64,000 nt of DNA from CACIAM-69d sp001698445 (GCF_043235035.1 NZ_JAZAQF010000057.1:1-64000); one strand, 5' to 3'. Counted from the first letter of the stretch, positions 1-8,453 are shown. Notes: generated by a model from the sequence alone, not told the origin. A program made the numbers and translations.

Positions 1-125
1 GATTTCGGATCTTCTCAGGACGCTATCGCAATCGTCGTCGCCGTTTTGGCTTGAGGCTTCATCTGCTGGCCGGGTTGCTCAACTACCAGGCAACACATCC
101 AATTTGATTCGTGCAAGAGGTCTAT
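1..125 (+). mobile_element. Right end of an insertion sequence (probable IS5 group)
   Basis: The transposase tail ends at 107. The stretch ATTCGTGCAAGAGGTCT at about 107-123 follows directly and resembles the terminal inverted repeat of cyanobacterial IS5-group elements as I remember them. The left end is outside the window, so neither the inverted repeat partner nor the target duplication can be confirmed. Confidence 0.4.
3..107 (+). CDS. IS5-like transposase, C-terminal fragment
   Basis: Frame 3 is open from the window edge to a TGA at 105-107 and encodes a 34-residue tail containing GRYRNRRRRFGLR and then LLAGLLNY. An Arg-rich RNRRRRFGLR segment followed by a short hydrophobic helix and an immediate stop is what I know from the C-terminus of IS4/IS5-superfamily DDE transposases in cyanobacteria. 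The catalytic part would lie left of the window, so I cannot tell whether the gene is intact. The copy appears to end here: the next reading frame starts about 130 bases on. It could also be a decayed copy. Confidence 0.55.
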   Translation, partial: FRIFSGRYRNRRRRFGLRLHLLAGLLNYQATHPI

Positions 126-183
126 TGCTTAGGAATTTTCGCTTCGATACAAATCGTGCTACAGACTGCGCCATCCATTGCGC

Positions 184-228
184 CACAGATCGGGAGATCA
201 CAGATCAGGAGACCACAGATCAGGAGAC
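184..228. repeat. 15-nt tandem repeat x3, supplies a Shine-Dalgarno
   Basis: Three contiguous 15-nt units (184-198, 199-213, 214-228) of the type CACAGATCAGGAGAC; the first differs at a few bases. Units 2 and 3 each carry AGGAG. The last copy (222-226) lies 9 nt before the GTG at 236 and is probably the ribosome binding site of the next gene. Confidence 0.85.
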
Positions 229-235
229 CACAGCG

Positions 236-1828
236 GTGAAAGGCAGCTTTCAAGATCAGGCGATCGCCCTGGCCCAACAAGCGAACCAAGCCCTGGCGGC
301 AGCAGACTGGTCGATCGCCCTAGCAGGCTATCGGGCGGCCCTCCGGTTGGATCCAGCAATTCCCGGCGTTTATATCAACCTGGCGGCAGCCCTGAAGGGA
401 TTGGGCAAGATGGCCGCCGCTCGCCAGGCCTGTGCCCAAGCGCTGCGGCTGAATCCGCACAGCGCCATCGGAGTGCGTAATTGGTTAGCCTTGTTGGATT
501 GGGCCGATCAAACCCAGGCGATTCAAGCCTGCCACCATCTTTTGGATCAAATTCCTGAGTCCGCAGCCCTCTACGTAGCCGCTGCCCATCGGTTAAACAA
601 TCGAGATCAGTTTCCCGAGTTGATGGATTGGGTGCGATCGCGCCCCCTGCCTGATACTTGGCGCAATTTACCCTCCTTCGATCGCGCGGCGATCGGCTAT
701 TGGCAAGGACTCAAACATTACTTTGATGGGGATTTGGCTACAGCAGAAACTTGGTTGCAACAGGCGATCGCCGATGAGGTGACCTACCAACCGCCCCACA
801 TTCAACTCAGCCTGATCCTGGCGGAGCAGCGCCGCCTGACGGGAGCACTAGCCGTTTTGGATGCCGCCTGTGCTCGCTGGCCGAACCATGGCACGTTGCG
901 CCACAACCGGGCCCTCTGTTTGCTCACCCTGGGGCGCTGGGCGGAGGGGTTTTTGGAAAATGAGTGGCAGTGGCGATCGGGACAAATGACCAAACAGGAC
1001 TTGCCCGGTCAGGAATGGGACGGAACCCCAATTCCCGATCGCACGATTCTGATTTGGGCTGACCAAGGTTTTGGGGACTCACTGCAATGGGCCCGCTACC
1101 TTCAGTGGGTTGCCGATCGCTGTCAAACGGTGATTCTGCTTTGCCCGAAAGCGCTGGTGCGGGTGATGCGATCGGCTCCAGGGGCGGGATATGTCACCGA
1201 TGGTGTTTGCGAAACCCTCCACTTCAACACCCATTTACCCCTGTCCAGTCTGCCCCGCTTGACCCAAACCACGGTCGATCGCGTCCCGGCTCCGATTCCT
1301 TACCTGTTTCCCACTGCCACCGAGGCGATCGCGCCGCTCCCACTGCCAAAACCGGATCAACGCCGGGTCGGGATTGTTTGGGCCAGTGGGTTTCGATCGG
1401 GCGATCGCCTAGAAGCCGTCCACCGCCAAAAATCCAGCAGTCTCCCGGAGTTAGCGGCGGCCCTCAATTTGCCCGGTGTGCAGCTCTACAGCTTGCAGGT
1501 CGATCGCTCCGATGCGGATGTGGCCCACCTGGCTCAATTTGGAATCCTTGACCTGGCTCCGCAGATCAAGGACTTTGCCGACACGGCCGCCTATTTGGCC
1601 CAGCTCGACCTGCTGATCACGGTGGACACGGCCATCTGTCATTTGGCCGGAGCGATGGGCAAACCGGTTTGGACGTTGCTCTGTTTTGCGGCCGATTGGC
1701 GCTGGCTGCTCGATCGCCCCGATACACCCTGGTATCCCACCATGCGGCTCTTTCGGCAGACCGAGCCTGGTGACTGGTCGGAACCCTTACAGCAGGTGCG
1801 ATCGGCCCTGCTGGCCGGGCAGTTCTAA
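236..1828 (+). CDS. TPR protein with GT9-like glycosyltransferase C-terminal domain (copy 1)
   Basis: The protein has about 530 residues. TPR-type helices occupy roughly residues 8-75 (QANQALAAADWSIALAGYRA..) and 160-250. The C-terminal half (about 255-530) has the fold signature of heptosyltransferase-like GT9 domains in bacterial TPR proteins: GIVWASG, a Q-V-D-R segment after VQLYSL, then DLLITVDTAICHLAGAMGKP. Family knowledge suggests a role in glycan or protein glycosylation; the substrate is unknown. I chose GTG 236 because AGGAG sits 9 nt upstream. The frame is open further upstream to TTG 104, but that stretch is the 15-nt repeat plus IS-end sequence. It is followed after 60 nt by a close paralogue with the same layout, so the pair arose by tandem duplication. 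Confidence 0.8.
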   Translation: MKGSFQDQAIALAQQANQALAAADWSIALAGYRAALRLDPAIPGVYINLAAALKGLGKMAAARQACAQALRLNPHSAIGVRNWLALLDWADQTQAIQACHHLLDQIPESAALYVAAAHRLNNRDQFPELMDWVRSRPLPDTWRNLPSFDRAAIGYWQGLKHYFDGDLATAETWLQQAIADEVTYQPPHIQLSLILAEQRRLTGALAVLDAACARWPNHGTLRHNRALCLLTLGRWAEGFLENEWQWRSGQMTKQDLPGQEWDGTPIPDRTILIWADQGFGDSLQWARYLQWVADRCQTVILLCPKALVRVMRSAPGAGYVTDGVCETLHFNTHLPLSSLPRLTQTTVDRVPAPIPYLFPTATEAIAPLPLPKPDQRRVGIVWASGFRSGDRLEAVHRQKSSSLPELAAALNLPGVQLYSLQVDRSDADVAHLAQFGILDLAPQIKDFADTAAYLAQLDLLITVDTAICHLAGAMGKPVWTLLCFAADWRWLLDRPDTPWYPTMRLFRQTEPGDWSEPLQQVRSALLAGQF

Positions 1829-1831
1829 AGC

Positions 1832-1863
1832 TTGGAGACTCTGAATTTTGGAGACTCCGAATC
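1832..1863. repeat. 16-nt tandem repeat x2
   Basis: Two adjacent 16-nt units (1832-1847 and 1848-1863) of the type TTGGAGACTCTGAATT lie between the two paralogous TPR genes. They make the first codons of a possible TTG-started extension of the second gene look non-coding. Confidence 0.7.
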
Positions 1864-1888
1864 TGGGAAGCTCTCACTCTTGGCAACC

Positions 1889-3547
1889 ATGCAATCCTCG
1901 CACAGCCATCTTTTGGCCCATGCTCCCGAGGCGATCGCCCAGCTTCAGGCTGGCTTGGCGGCCCAAGGGGCTGAGCAATGGTCAACCGCCCGTCATCATT
2001 ACCAGCAAGGCATTCAGCAAGATCCCCATTGGGCGGGTCTGTACGTGAACCTTTGCGCCACCTATCGAGCCACCCAAGCCACTCAGCCAGCAGAACGGGC
2101 CCTCGACTTGGCTTTGCGCCTGGATCCACAACTGGGAATCGCCCATTACTACGCTGGACTGCTGGCGCTCGATCGGGGCGATCGGGAAACGGCCCTGCGA
2201 TCGTTGCAAACGGCCCTCGCCCAGGATCCGGAACTCCCTGAAACCTATCTCACCTTTGGACAAGTTTGGATCGATCAAGCTGGCTTAAGCTCTTGGCTAA
2301 CTTGGCTACGCCAAAACCCGCCTCCTACAGCTATTCAACGGCTGGCCCCTAAACAGCGGGCAATCATCGCTTTTTGGCAAGGCATGGCTTGGGATGACAA
2401 CGATTCAGGGATTTCAGAACCAGCCAAAGCAGAGCAGTCCCTACGCTATGCCATTACCTGTGATCCCGGGCTGGGTAATGCGGCTGCCCGGTTAGGAAAA
2501 CTCCTAGCGAACCAAAATCGATTTGAAGAAGCCCTCCACATCACAGAACAATCCTTGAAATACCAACCGGAAGATCCTTTCTTGCGACTCAACCATGCCC
2601 TTTGCTTACTCTCCCTAGGGCGATGGGATGAGGGTTGGCAGGCCTACGAATGGCGGCGGTATTCGGATCAAAATCCTTGGGTGCAAGCGGCGGGCCCTGA
2701 GTGGGATGGGCAGCCCTTAAAGGGCACGTTGCTGGTACTGACGGAACAGGGCTTGGGGGATACGCTGCAATTTAGCCGCTATCTGGCTTGGGCCCGGCAA
2801 CGGTGCGATCGGGTGGTGCTTTGGTGTCCCCAGTCGCTGGTGCGGCTCATGGAAACGGTGGCTGGGGTTGATCAGGTCTTCGCGGGTGACGATTGCCACA
2901 TTCCTTACCTTGCCCAGGTGTCGCTGTTGAGCTTGCCTCGGTTGGCGAGAACCACCGTTGAGCAAATTCCCGCCCCGATTCCTTACCTGCGGCCGATCGC
3001 TCCGCTGGTGAATCAGCGCCCGCTACCGCGCCAAACCTCCCAAGCCTTGGCGGTGGGGATCGTGTGGCAAAGCGGCCCGCACATGAAAGACGCGGCCCGC
3101 AAGTGTATGGCACTGGATCCTTTGGCGATCGCTCTGCAATGTCCCGGTGTACAGCTCTACAGCTTCCAGGTCGATCGCTCCGAGGCCGAAGCCGAGCGTC
3201 TGGTGACCCAGGGAATTGTTGACCTCGCTCCCCAAATCAAGGATTTTGCCGACACGGCGGCCTATCTGGCGCAAATCGATTTGCTCGTCACGGTTGATAC
3301 GGCCATTTGCCACTTAGCCGGAGCCATGGGTAAACCGGTTTGGACGCTGCTGCCCTATGCGGCCGATTGGCGCTGGTTACGCGATCGCCCCGATACGCCC
3401 TGGTATCCCACCATGCGCCTGTTTCGGCAGTCGCGGCCCGGCAGTTGGGCGGAACCCCTCGATCGGGTGCGATCGGCGCTGGAGGGTTGGGCGCGATCGG
3501 GCGCTGAACCGTTTCGATCGAACCCAGCATCTCACCAATCGCGATAG
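1889..3547 (+). CDS. TPR protein with GT9-like glycosyltransferase C-terminal domain (copy 2)
   Basis: The protein has about 552 residues and is paralogous to the preceding gene over its whole length. The blocks QLYSFQVDRSEAEAERL, LAPQIKDFADTAAYLAQ, VTVDTAICHLAGAMGKPVWTLL and ADWRWLRDRPDTPWYPTM recur almost unchanged. TPR helices cover about residues 20-110 and 180-260; the glycosyltransferase-like part follows. The frame stays open to TTG 1832, but that extension is made of a 16-nt tandem repeat, so ATG 1889 (MQSSHSHLLAHAPEAI) is preferred although no strong Shine-Dalgarno precedes it. The N-terminal halves have diverged more than the C-terminal ones, which fits different partners but a shared catalytic role. 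Substrate unknown. Confidence 0.8.
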   Translation: MQSSHSHLLAHAPEAIAQLQAGLAAQGAEQWSTARHHYQQGIQQDPHWAGLYVNLCATYRATQATQPAERALDLALRLDPQLGIAHYYAGLLALDRGDRETALRSLQTALAQDPELPETYLTFGQVWIDQAGLSSWLTWLRQNPPPTAIQRLAPKQRAIIAFWQGMAWDDNDSGISEPAKAEQSLRYAITCDPGLGNAAARLGKLLANQNRFEEALHITEQSLKYQPEDPFLRLNHALCLLSLGRWDEGWQAYEWRRYSDQNPWVQAAGPEWDGQPLKGTLLVLTEQGLGDTLQFSRYLAWARQRCDRVVLWCPQSLVRLMETVAGVDQVFAGDDCHIPYLAQVSLLSLPRLARTTVEQIPAPIPYLRPIAPLVNQRPLPRQTSQALAVGIVWQSGPHMKDAARKCMALDPLAIALQCPGVQLYSFQVDRSEAEAERLVTQGIVDLAPQIKDFADTAAYLAQIDLLVTVDTAICHLAGAMGKPVWTLLPYAADWRWLRDRPDTPWYPTMRLFRQSRPGSWAEPLDRVRSALEGWARSGAEPFRSNPASHQSR

Positions 3548-3590
3548 ACTGGCTCCGATTCTTCCGCAACCTTGCCCAGGTTTTCTGCCC

Positions 3591-4397
3591 GTGAGTCTTT
3601 CCGCCTTGCCCACCCTCTCTGAACCCCTGATGATTGGCTGGCTCTATCCCAAGCTAATGAGCACCTATGGCGATCGGGGGAATGTGACCTGTTTGCAGCG
3701 GCGCTGTGAATGGCGCGGCATCCCGGTGCGAATTCAAGCGCTCGATCGAGACACAGACCCCAGCCAGTTCACCCAGGTGGACTTGATCGTGGGCGGCGGC
3801 GCACAGGATCGCCAGCAGGAAATCGTGATGCGAGATCTGCAAGGGGCCAAGGCCGCAGCCCTGAAAGGGGCGATCGAGGTCGGCGTGCCCGGCGTGTTCA
3901 CCTGTGGCGCACCGCAGTTGCTTGGCCATTATTACGAACCCGGTTTAGGTCAGCGCATCCAAGGGCTGGGCGTGTTGGATTTGGTGACTGTGCATCCGGG
4001 CCCCGACGCGCCCCGCTGCATCGGCAATCTGGTGCTGGAGGTGACCGCCGAACGGCTGGCACGGGAGTTGCGGCTGATGTTGGGGGATGTGCCTTACCTG
4101 ATCGGTTTTGAAAACCACGGGGGCCGCACTAAGCTGGGATCAGTGGAGCCGCTGGCCCGGGTAGTACGCGGCTTGGGCAATAACGGCGAAGACCAAACCG
4201 AAGGCGCGTTTCACTGCAATGCGATCGCCACCTATTCCCACGGGCCCCTGTTGCCGAAAAATCCCTTTTTGGCTGATTGGATGATCCAAACGGCGATCGC
4301 CCGACGCACGGGGGAATCCTGCGCATTGAACCGCCTGGACGATTCTCTGGCCGATCGGGCGCGATCGGTCATGCTCCAGCGCCTCAACGTTGGGTAG
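3591..4397 (+). CDS. gatD: Lipid II isoglutaminyl synthase, glutaminase subunit GatD
   Basis: A class I (triad-type) glutamine amidotransferase of the CobB/CobQ-like group, about 268 residues. GatD releases ammonia from glutamine for MurT, which amidates the D-Glu of the peptidoglycan stem peptide. Visible motifs are GWLYPKLMSTYGDRGN at the N-terminus, the nucleophile Cys in GVFTCGAPQLLGHYY, GFENHGG, and the catalytic His in TYSHGPLLPKNP. MurT, the usual partner, is not in this window. GTG 3591 gives a short lead like that of homologues; ATG 3630 (MIGWLYPK) is the alternative. The frame upstream of 3591 overlaps the preceding gene and is not conserved sequence. Confidence 0.85.
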   Translation: MSLSALPTLSEPLMIGWLYPKLMSTYGDRGNVTCLQRRCEWRGIPVRIQALDRDTDPSQFTQVDLIVGGGAQDRQQEIVMRDLQGAKAAALKGAIEVGVPGVFTCGAPQLLGHYYEPGLGQRIQGLGVLDLVTVHPGPDAPRCIGNLVLEVTAERLARELRLMLGDVPYLIGFENHGGRTKLGSVEPLARVVRGLGNNGEDQTEGAFHCNAIATYSHGPLLPKNPFLADWMIQTAIARRTGESCALNRLDDSLADRARSVMLQRLNVG

Positions 4398-4941
4398 GGG
4401 CAAATCGTCGCAAATTTTCCGCGTTAAACTGTCTCTTCCGCAAGGCTCCATTTCGGGGATTGAAAACCACAACTGCTAATCGGCAGGAGCAATCATCCAC
4501 TTTTTCAATCAATCAGTTCAAAACTGCTGGGAAATGGGCTGAAACGACGAATGGCCGGCTCATTGGGCCGTCGTCAGCTTCCTGATTGGAGGATGGGGAG
4601 TGATGGCCAGCACTGTCTCCTCTGCAATCTTGCGTTACAAGTAAGAGAGGCAGGGGGCAATGACCTGGTGGATCACTGATAAATCACTGGTAAATCATTG
4701 GTCGGTGGCAAGGTTCATGGTTGACAGATTTTGTGACGAATCACGGTCACAATGATCTCAGGCAGGGGAAGATGTCAACTTCGCTAGTCTCTGATATCGC
4801 GATCGCCCACCTTCAACCTGGCGTGATTGCAATTGCCCCCTCAATTGAGCCTTAGCGCCGCCCTTCGGGTGGGTTTAGCTCTCTCAAAATTGCTCAATGG
4901 CAGTGGATTTGCCGCATTGCTTCACTCGTTAGGAGGTTTTC
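4398..4941. other. Intergenic spacer with 11-nt tandem repeat
   Basis: No gene seen. It contains three 11-nt units (4672-4682, 4683-4693, 4694-4704; type ATCACTGGTAA) and HIP1 sites. The end of the spacer carries the strong ribosome binding site of the next small gene. Confidence 0.6.
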
Positions 4942-5142
4942 ATGGCCCCTTCACTCGTGTCTTCGACTGCTTCCTTACCCGATCGCGCCGCCGTTTGGGA
5001 AAGCTTGGTGCAAGCGATCGCCTCTAGCTCCGGTTTTGAACGCTGGCTGGAACAACAACCCAGCACGCCCAATCAACCCACGGTCACGGATTTGCTGGTG
5101 CGTCGCTATCTGCGTGAGACCTTGGAAACCCTTGCTTACTAG
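4942..5142 (+). CDS. Small hypothetical protein (66 aa)
   Basis: ATG 4942 is preceded by a perfect AGGAGG at 4931-4936 with 5-nt spacing, one of the best ribosome binding sites in the window, so translation is credible. The product begins MAPSLVSSTASLPDRAAVWE and contains an acidic/aromatic stretch GFERWLEQQ, then TVTDLLVRRYLRETLETLAY. It has no signal peptide or membrane segment and looks like a soluble helical protein. I do not recognise the family. It stands alone, with spacers of over 500 nt upstream and about 200 nt downstream. Confidence 0.65.
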   Translation: MAPSLVSSTASLPDRAAVWESLVQAIASSSGFERWLEQQPSTPNQPTVTDLLVRRYLRETLETLAY

Positions 5143-5168
5143 GTCTAGCTCAGGTTTTTTCCAGTTTT

Positions 5169-5216
5169 TTTCCAGGATTAAACGTTTCCAGGATTAAACG
5201 TTTCCAGAATTAAACG
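5169..5216. repeat. 16-nt tandem repeat x3
   Basis: Three exact-length units at 5169-5184, 5185-5200 and 5201-5216. Units 1 and 2 are identical (TTTCCAGGATTAAACG); the third has one G-to-A change. The array lies between the stop of the 66-aa gene and the terminator hairpin at 5254. Confidence 0.9.
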
Positions 5217-5253
5217 ATCGCTTCAAGCGTAGTTGATTCAAATAGGCTCAAAT

Positions 5254-5298
5254 AAGCACCCAAGAGACCAACCCAGCGAGGGGATCTCTCGGGTGCTT
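5254..5298 (-). terminator. Probable bidirectional terminator hairpin
   Basis: AAGCACCCAAGAGA (5254-5267) pairs with TCTCTCGGGTGCTT (5285-5298), a 14-bp stem with a single mismatch and a 17-nt loop. On the minus strand it is followed by ATTTGAGCC, so it is placed to end the BY-kinase-like gene, whose stop is 53 nt away. On the plus strand it could end the 66-aa gene transcript. Confidence 0.7.
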
Positions 5299-5350
5299 TG
5301 GTTTGGGCAGCTCGTTAGGACGGTGCATCAGGACAATCGCCCGGCTGTGC

Positions 5351-7573
5351 CTAGCGCTGTTTCGATCGCGCGGCCACGGAATTGGAGGACGGCCGCACAA
5401 TCGACCATTCATCCACCGCCGCCATCGGATCGATCGCCTCGGCATCCTCTTCCAACAGGGGTTCTTCTTCCAGCAACTCAAAGGGCGAATCGGCACTGTC
5501 AATGGCAACACCAATTAAGCGGATGGTGCTGGTTTCCTCGTCGGTCAACTCATCCAATCGCTGGGTAAAGGCGGTCTTGTCGGTGTGGCCAGGGCGAGCC
5601 ACCAAAATCAACCCGTCCGTTTGGGACTCCAACAGCAAGGCATCGTTAGCATTGTTGAGAGTCGTTGCTTCCACAATCACGTAGTCAAAGCGACTGCGAG
5701 CATCCAGCAGGAGTTGCCGAATTTCGCTAGATTCCAAAATCGCCGCGCAATCATTCTGGGGGCCAGGACTGGGGGCAATGTAGAGATTTTCCACCTCGGG
5801 AACCATCCGCGCACAGTTGTTCAAACTGCTGTAGTAGTGGAACGGTTCACGAACCGCATCCGGATCCGGGGCCACGCGCAGAGCCTTGGCGGCGGAGGGG
5901 GCGCGCAAGTCCAGTTCAATCAACAGGGTGCGTTTACCCGATCGCGCCGCTGCGATCGCCAAGTTATAGGCCACCACCGATTTTCCTTCACCCACGTCCA
6001 CGCTGCTCATCAACAGCACTTTCAGGCTGCTATCCAGGCGGCGCAAGTTACTGCGGAATTGTTCATAGGCCTCCCCTGGGGGCGAGGGTTCCACCAACAC
6101 CGGCAACAGGCCCGGCGCACGGGCAGCCAATTCCGGCAAAATGCCCAGCAGTTTGATATCCCGCTCGGCCAAGGCGCTGCGAATTTCGCTGTCGGACTGG
6201 TAGCGGCGATCGAGCATTCCCAACACCAGCAACAACGCCCCGCTCAAGACCAAACCGCCCGCAAACCCGGCCGGCAGGGTCAACCGCATGGAGAGCTTTT
6301 GCGCAATTTCCTCGGAGCGAATGGCGGCCGGTTGGGCGATCGTGAGGCTGCTGACGGTTTCCGCTTCGGCCGCTTCCGAATCGACTAATTTGGCCTGCAT
6401 TCGATCGTAGAGCGCTTTTTTCAAGGCCACCTGTTGAGCCAGGCGATCGCGCTCTAGCTGCTTGTTGGGCACGGCTGCATATTCCTGACGCAGCTCCCGT
6501 TCCGCCTTCAAAGACAGGGTGAGTTGGCGTTGCAGGGTTTCCTGCTGGGTTTTCAGGGAAACCAAACTGTTGGCTAACTGTTGCCGCGCCGGATCCAGGC
6601 TGCTGCTCGATCGAATCCGACTGGTGGCCGCCAGCGGTTTTGCCCCCGCCATGCTGCCGCCAACCACCTCTTGGGCCCGGCGATTCAACAGGGTCTCTAG
6701 GGACTGTTGCCGCTGCATCAACAATTGCATTTGGGGATGCTCCGGCCGCAGGCGTTGGCTTTGGAGCAGCCACTCCGCCTCCACCTGCTGAAGCTGCACT
6801 CGCAACTGGGCTAGCATCGGATCGGAACTGAGTGCCGAAGACACATAGGCATCGTCCACCGACAGGCCCAGCCGCTGTTCCAGGGAGCGCACCTGGGCGG
6901 TCACACCTTCCAGTTGCAGTTGCAGTTGGCGCTGCTGATTCCCGATCGTGGCGATCGACTCAATCAGGGCCCCATTTTGGGCCGCCAAAATTGCCGCCCC
7001 TTCCACCCGATCGTATCGTTCCAAATTGCGCTCCGCCGCCCGCAGTTCTCCAATCACCTGCGGCAGCCGGGCCCGAATCGCGTCAATAATTCCCTTCACC
7101 CGCGCAGCATTCAGTTGACGGCTTTTCTCCACCATCAACTTCATGAGGGTGTTTGTAATCTTTTCGCCCCGCTCCCCTTTCTCATCCGTGAAGCGCACTT
7201 CCAAGGTTGGCGGGCCGCTTTCCTTTTTCTTTTCTTTTTCATCACCAGCGTTGGGATCGCGCACCCGCAGGCTTTTGAGCAACAACTCCGGATCCATCCG
7301 AAATTCCTTGGCCACGGGCGCGATGATGTCCGGCGCGGTCAAAATGTCTGGTGATAGGGTTTGCCCTTGCTCCACAATCGCCGCTCCCGTTTCCGAAAAC
7401 GACACCCCCGCCCGTTGGTATGACAAAACTCCCAAGATGCTATAGCGCGGGGGCGGCACGGGCAACAACGACAGTCCCGCACCAACGCCGGCCCCCAAAA
7501 TTGGGCCCACGGGCAGGATCCACAAATAGCGCTTGAGGGCTAGGGAAAACCGCTTAACCAGGGGCGAGGCCAT
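5351..7573 (-). CDS. Wzc-like chain-length determinant with degenerate BY-kinase domain
   Basis: The protein has 740 residues. A first membrane segment lies near residues 15-40 (LWILPVGPILGAGVGAGLSLLP), followed by a long periplasmic coiled coil (about 130-400), a second membrane segment near 430-460 and a cytoplasmic ATPase domain from about 500. This is the layout of polysaccharide co-polymerase/tyrosine autokinases that set chain length in Wzy-dependent exopolysaccharide export. The ATPase motifs are altered: Walker A reads VDVGEGKSVV, Walker A' reads LIELDLRAPS where D-x-D-x-R is usual, and the Walker B position reads VIVEATTL instead of VIID-TPP. The C-terminus has no tyrosine cluster. 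It is therefore probably a non-catalytic co-polymerase. It is monocistronic, with no wzx/wzy genes nearby. ATG 7573 gives the expected short cytoplasmic N-terminus. Confidence 0.8.
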   Translation of the reverse strand: MASPLVKRFSLALKRYLWILPVGPILGAGVGAGLSLLPVPPPRYSILGVLSYQRAGVSFSETGAAIVEQGQTLSPDILTAPDIIAPVAKEFRMDPELLLKSLRVRDPNAGDEKEKKKESGPPTLEVRFTDEKGERGEKITNTLMKLMVEKSRQLNAARVKGIIDAIRARLPQVIGELRAAERNLERYDRVEGAAILAAQNGALIESIATIGNQQRQLQLQLEGVTAQVRSLEQRLGLSVDDAYVSSALSSDPMLAQLRVQLQQVEAEWLLQSQRLRPEHPQMQLLMQRQQSLETLLNRRAQEVVGGSMAGAKPLAATSRIRSSSSLDPARQQLANSLVSLKTQQETLQRQLTLSLKAERELRQEYAAVPNKQLERDRLAQQVALKKALYDRMQAKLVDSEAAEAETVSSLTIAQPAAIRSEEIAQKLSMRLTLPAGFAGGLVLSGALLLVLGMLDRRYQSDSEIRSALAERDIKLLGILPELAARAPGLLPVLVEPSPPGEAYEQFRSNLRRLDSSLKVLLMSSVDVGEGKSVVAYNLAIAAARSGKRTLLIELDLRAPSAAKALRVAPDPDAVREPFHYYSSLNNCARMVPEVENLYIAPSPGPQNDCAAILESSEIRQLLLDARSRFDYVIVEATTLNNANDALLLESQTDGLILVARPGHTDKTAFTQRLDELTDEETSTIRLIGVAIDSADSPFELLEEEPLLEEDAEAIDPMAAVDEWSIVRPSSNSVAARSKQR

Positions 7574-7997
7574 GATTCAGGAATGAGCAAAGGGTGATCC
7601 AACGATAGCAAACCTATTCAAGGACGACGAAAACAGATCAGGGACGGCGAAAACAGATCAAGAACTGGTTTGGGCTGATGGCAGCCGATCGCTGGGCCTT
7701 GATTCATTGGCCGATCGCTCGTTCCACAGTCGATCGACCGCACCCGATCGACTGGATCGACTAGTGTTGTTAGGCAGTAGCCAATCAATTTGATAATCAG
7801 CCCAAAAGTCCAAAGCTAGCCGGAACTTCCCGCCGCTCCGTACAATACTTGTTTAGATTTCAGTTGCTTAGGTTTCGAGACCCGCAAGAACCCCCACATT
7901 GCCGATCGCCCGTTGTGGGTCACGTCCCGGCGGTGGTGGTTGAACCTAGGCAACCCGATCGCCCCGCTATTTTCTGCACCATACTTGCTGAACCATC
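7574..7997. other. Divergent intergenic region with 20-nt direct repeat
   Basis: It separates the minus-strand Wzc-like gene from the plus-strand ndhV-like gene. It holds a 20-nt direct repeat (7618-7637 and 7638-7657, two mismatches), several CGATCG cores, and a TACAAT box at 7841-7846 that could be a -10 element for the ndhV-like gene. No coding potential recognised. Confidence 0.5.
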
Positions 7998-8453
7998 ATG
8001 GCTGACAATCCGGAAGTGAAAGCGGAAGTACAAGCGAAGGCCCCCGCTGCGGCCCCAAAAGCTGCCCCAGCCAAAGAAAAAGCCCCCAAACCGGAAGACA
8101 AGCCCTTTGGCGAATTTATTGAAACCGAATATTTGCCGGCCCTGCAAAAGGCCCTGGGCAATCGCGGCGTGGCCGGCTTGGCGTTGCAGTTTGTGAATGC
8201 CACCGTTCCCATCAAAGGGCTGGAAGACAACCAGTGCTCCCAGGTGATTGGTAGTTGGGGCGATCGGGAATTTCGGGTTTATTTCCCCAAAGACGACATC
8301 AACGCCACCAAGGGATTTTCCTATACGGAAAAAGGCGGCCCCCACAGCACCCTCGAACCCTTCTTGATCGATGAGCGGAAGGCAAGCTTAGACCTGTTGG
8401 TGAATGCCGTAGCCCTCCGGTTGCGGGCCCAAAAGTGGATCGAACGCAACTAG
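7998..8453 (+). CDS. ndhV: DUF2996 protein, probable NDH-1 subunit NdhV
   Basis: The protein has 151 residues. After a disordered Ala/Pro/Lys-rich N-terminus (about 1-33) comes the conserved block DKPFGEFIETEYLPALQKAL, then QVIGSWGDREFRVYFPKDDI, and a C-terminal core TLEPFLIDERKASLDLLVNA ending in RAQKWIERN. This matches the cyanobacterial and chloroplast DUF2996 family. To my knowledge that family includes NdhV (Synechocystis slr1623 type), a soluble subunit on the ferredoxin-docking side of the NDH-1 complex in cyclic electron flow. The family assignment is firm; the NdhV name is a recollection I could not check. The start is ATG 7998. It is monocistronic. Confidence 0.75.
   Translation: MADNPEVKAEVQAKAPAAAPKAAPAKEKAPKPEDKPFGEFIETEYLPALQKALGNRGVAGLALQFVNATVPIKGLEDNQCSQVIGSWGDREFRVYFPKDDINATKGFSYTEKGGPHSTLEPFLIDERKASLDLLVNAVALRLRAQKWIERN

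Noticed and set aside
104..235. N-terminal extension of the first TPR gene from TTG 104
   Set aside because: The extension is IS-end sequence followed by a 15-nt repeat; a better GTG with AGGAG exists at 236.
5585..6388. Long plus-strand open frame (267 codons) inside the Wzc-like gene
   Set aside because: Antisense to a gene with clear domains; the translation is His/Gln/Arg-rich without any family feature.
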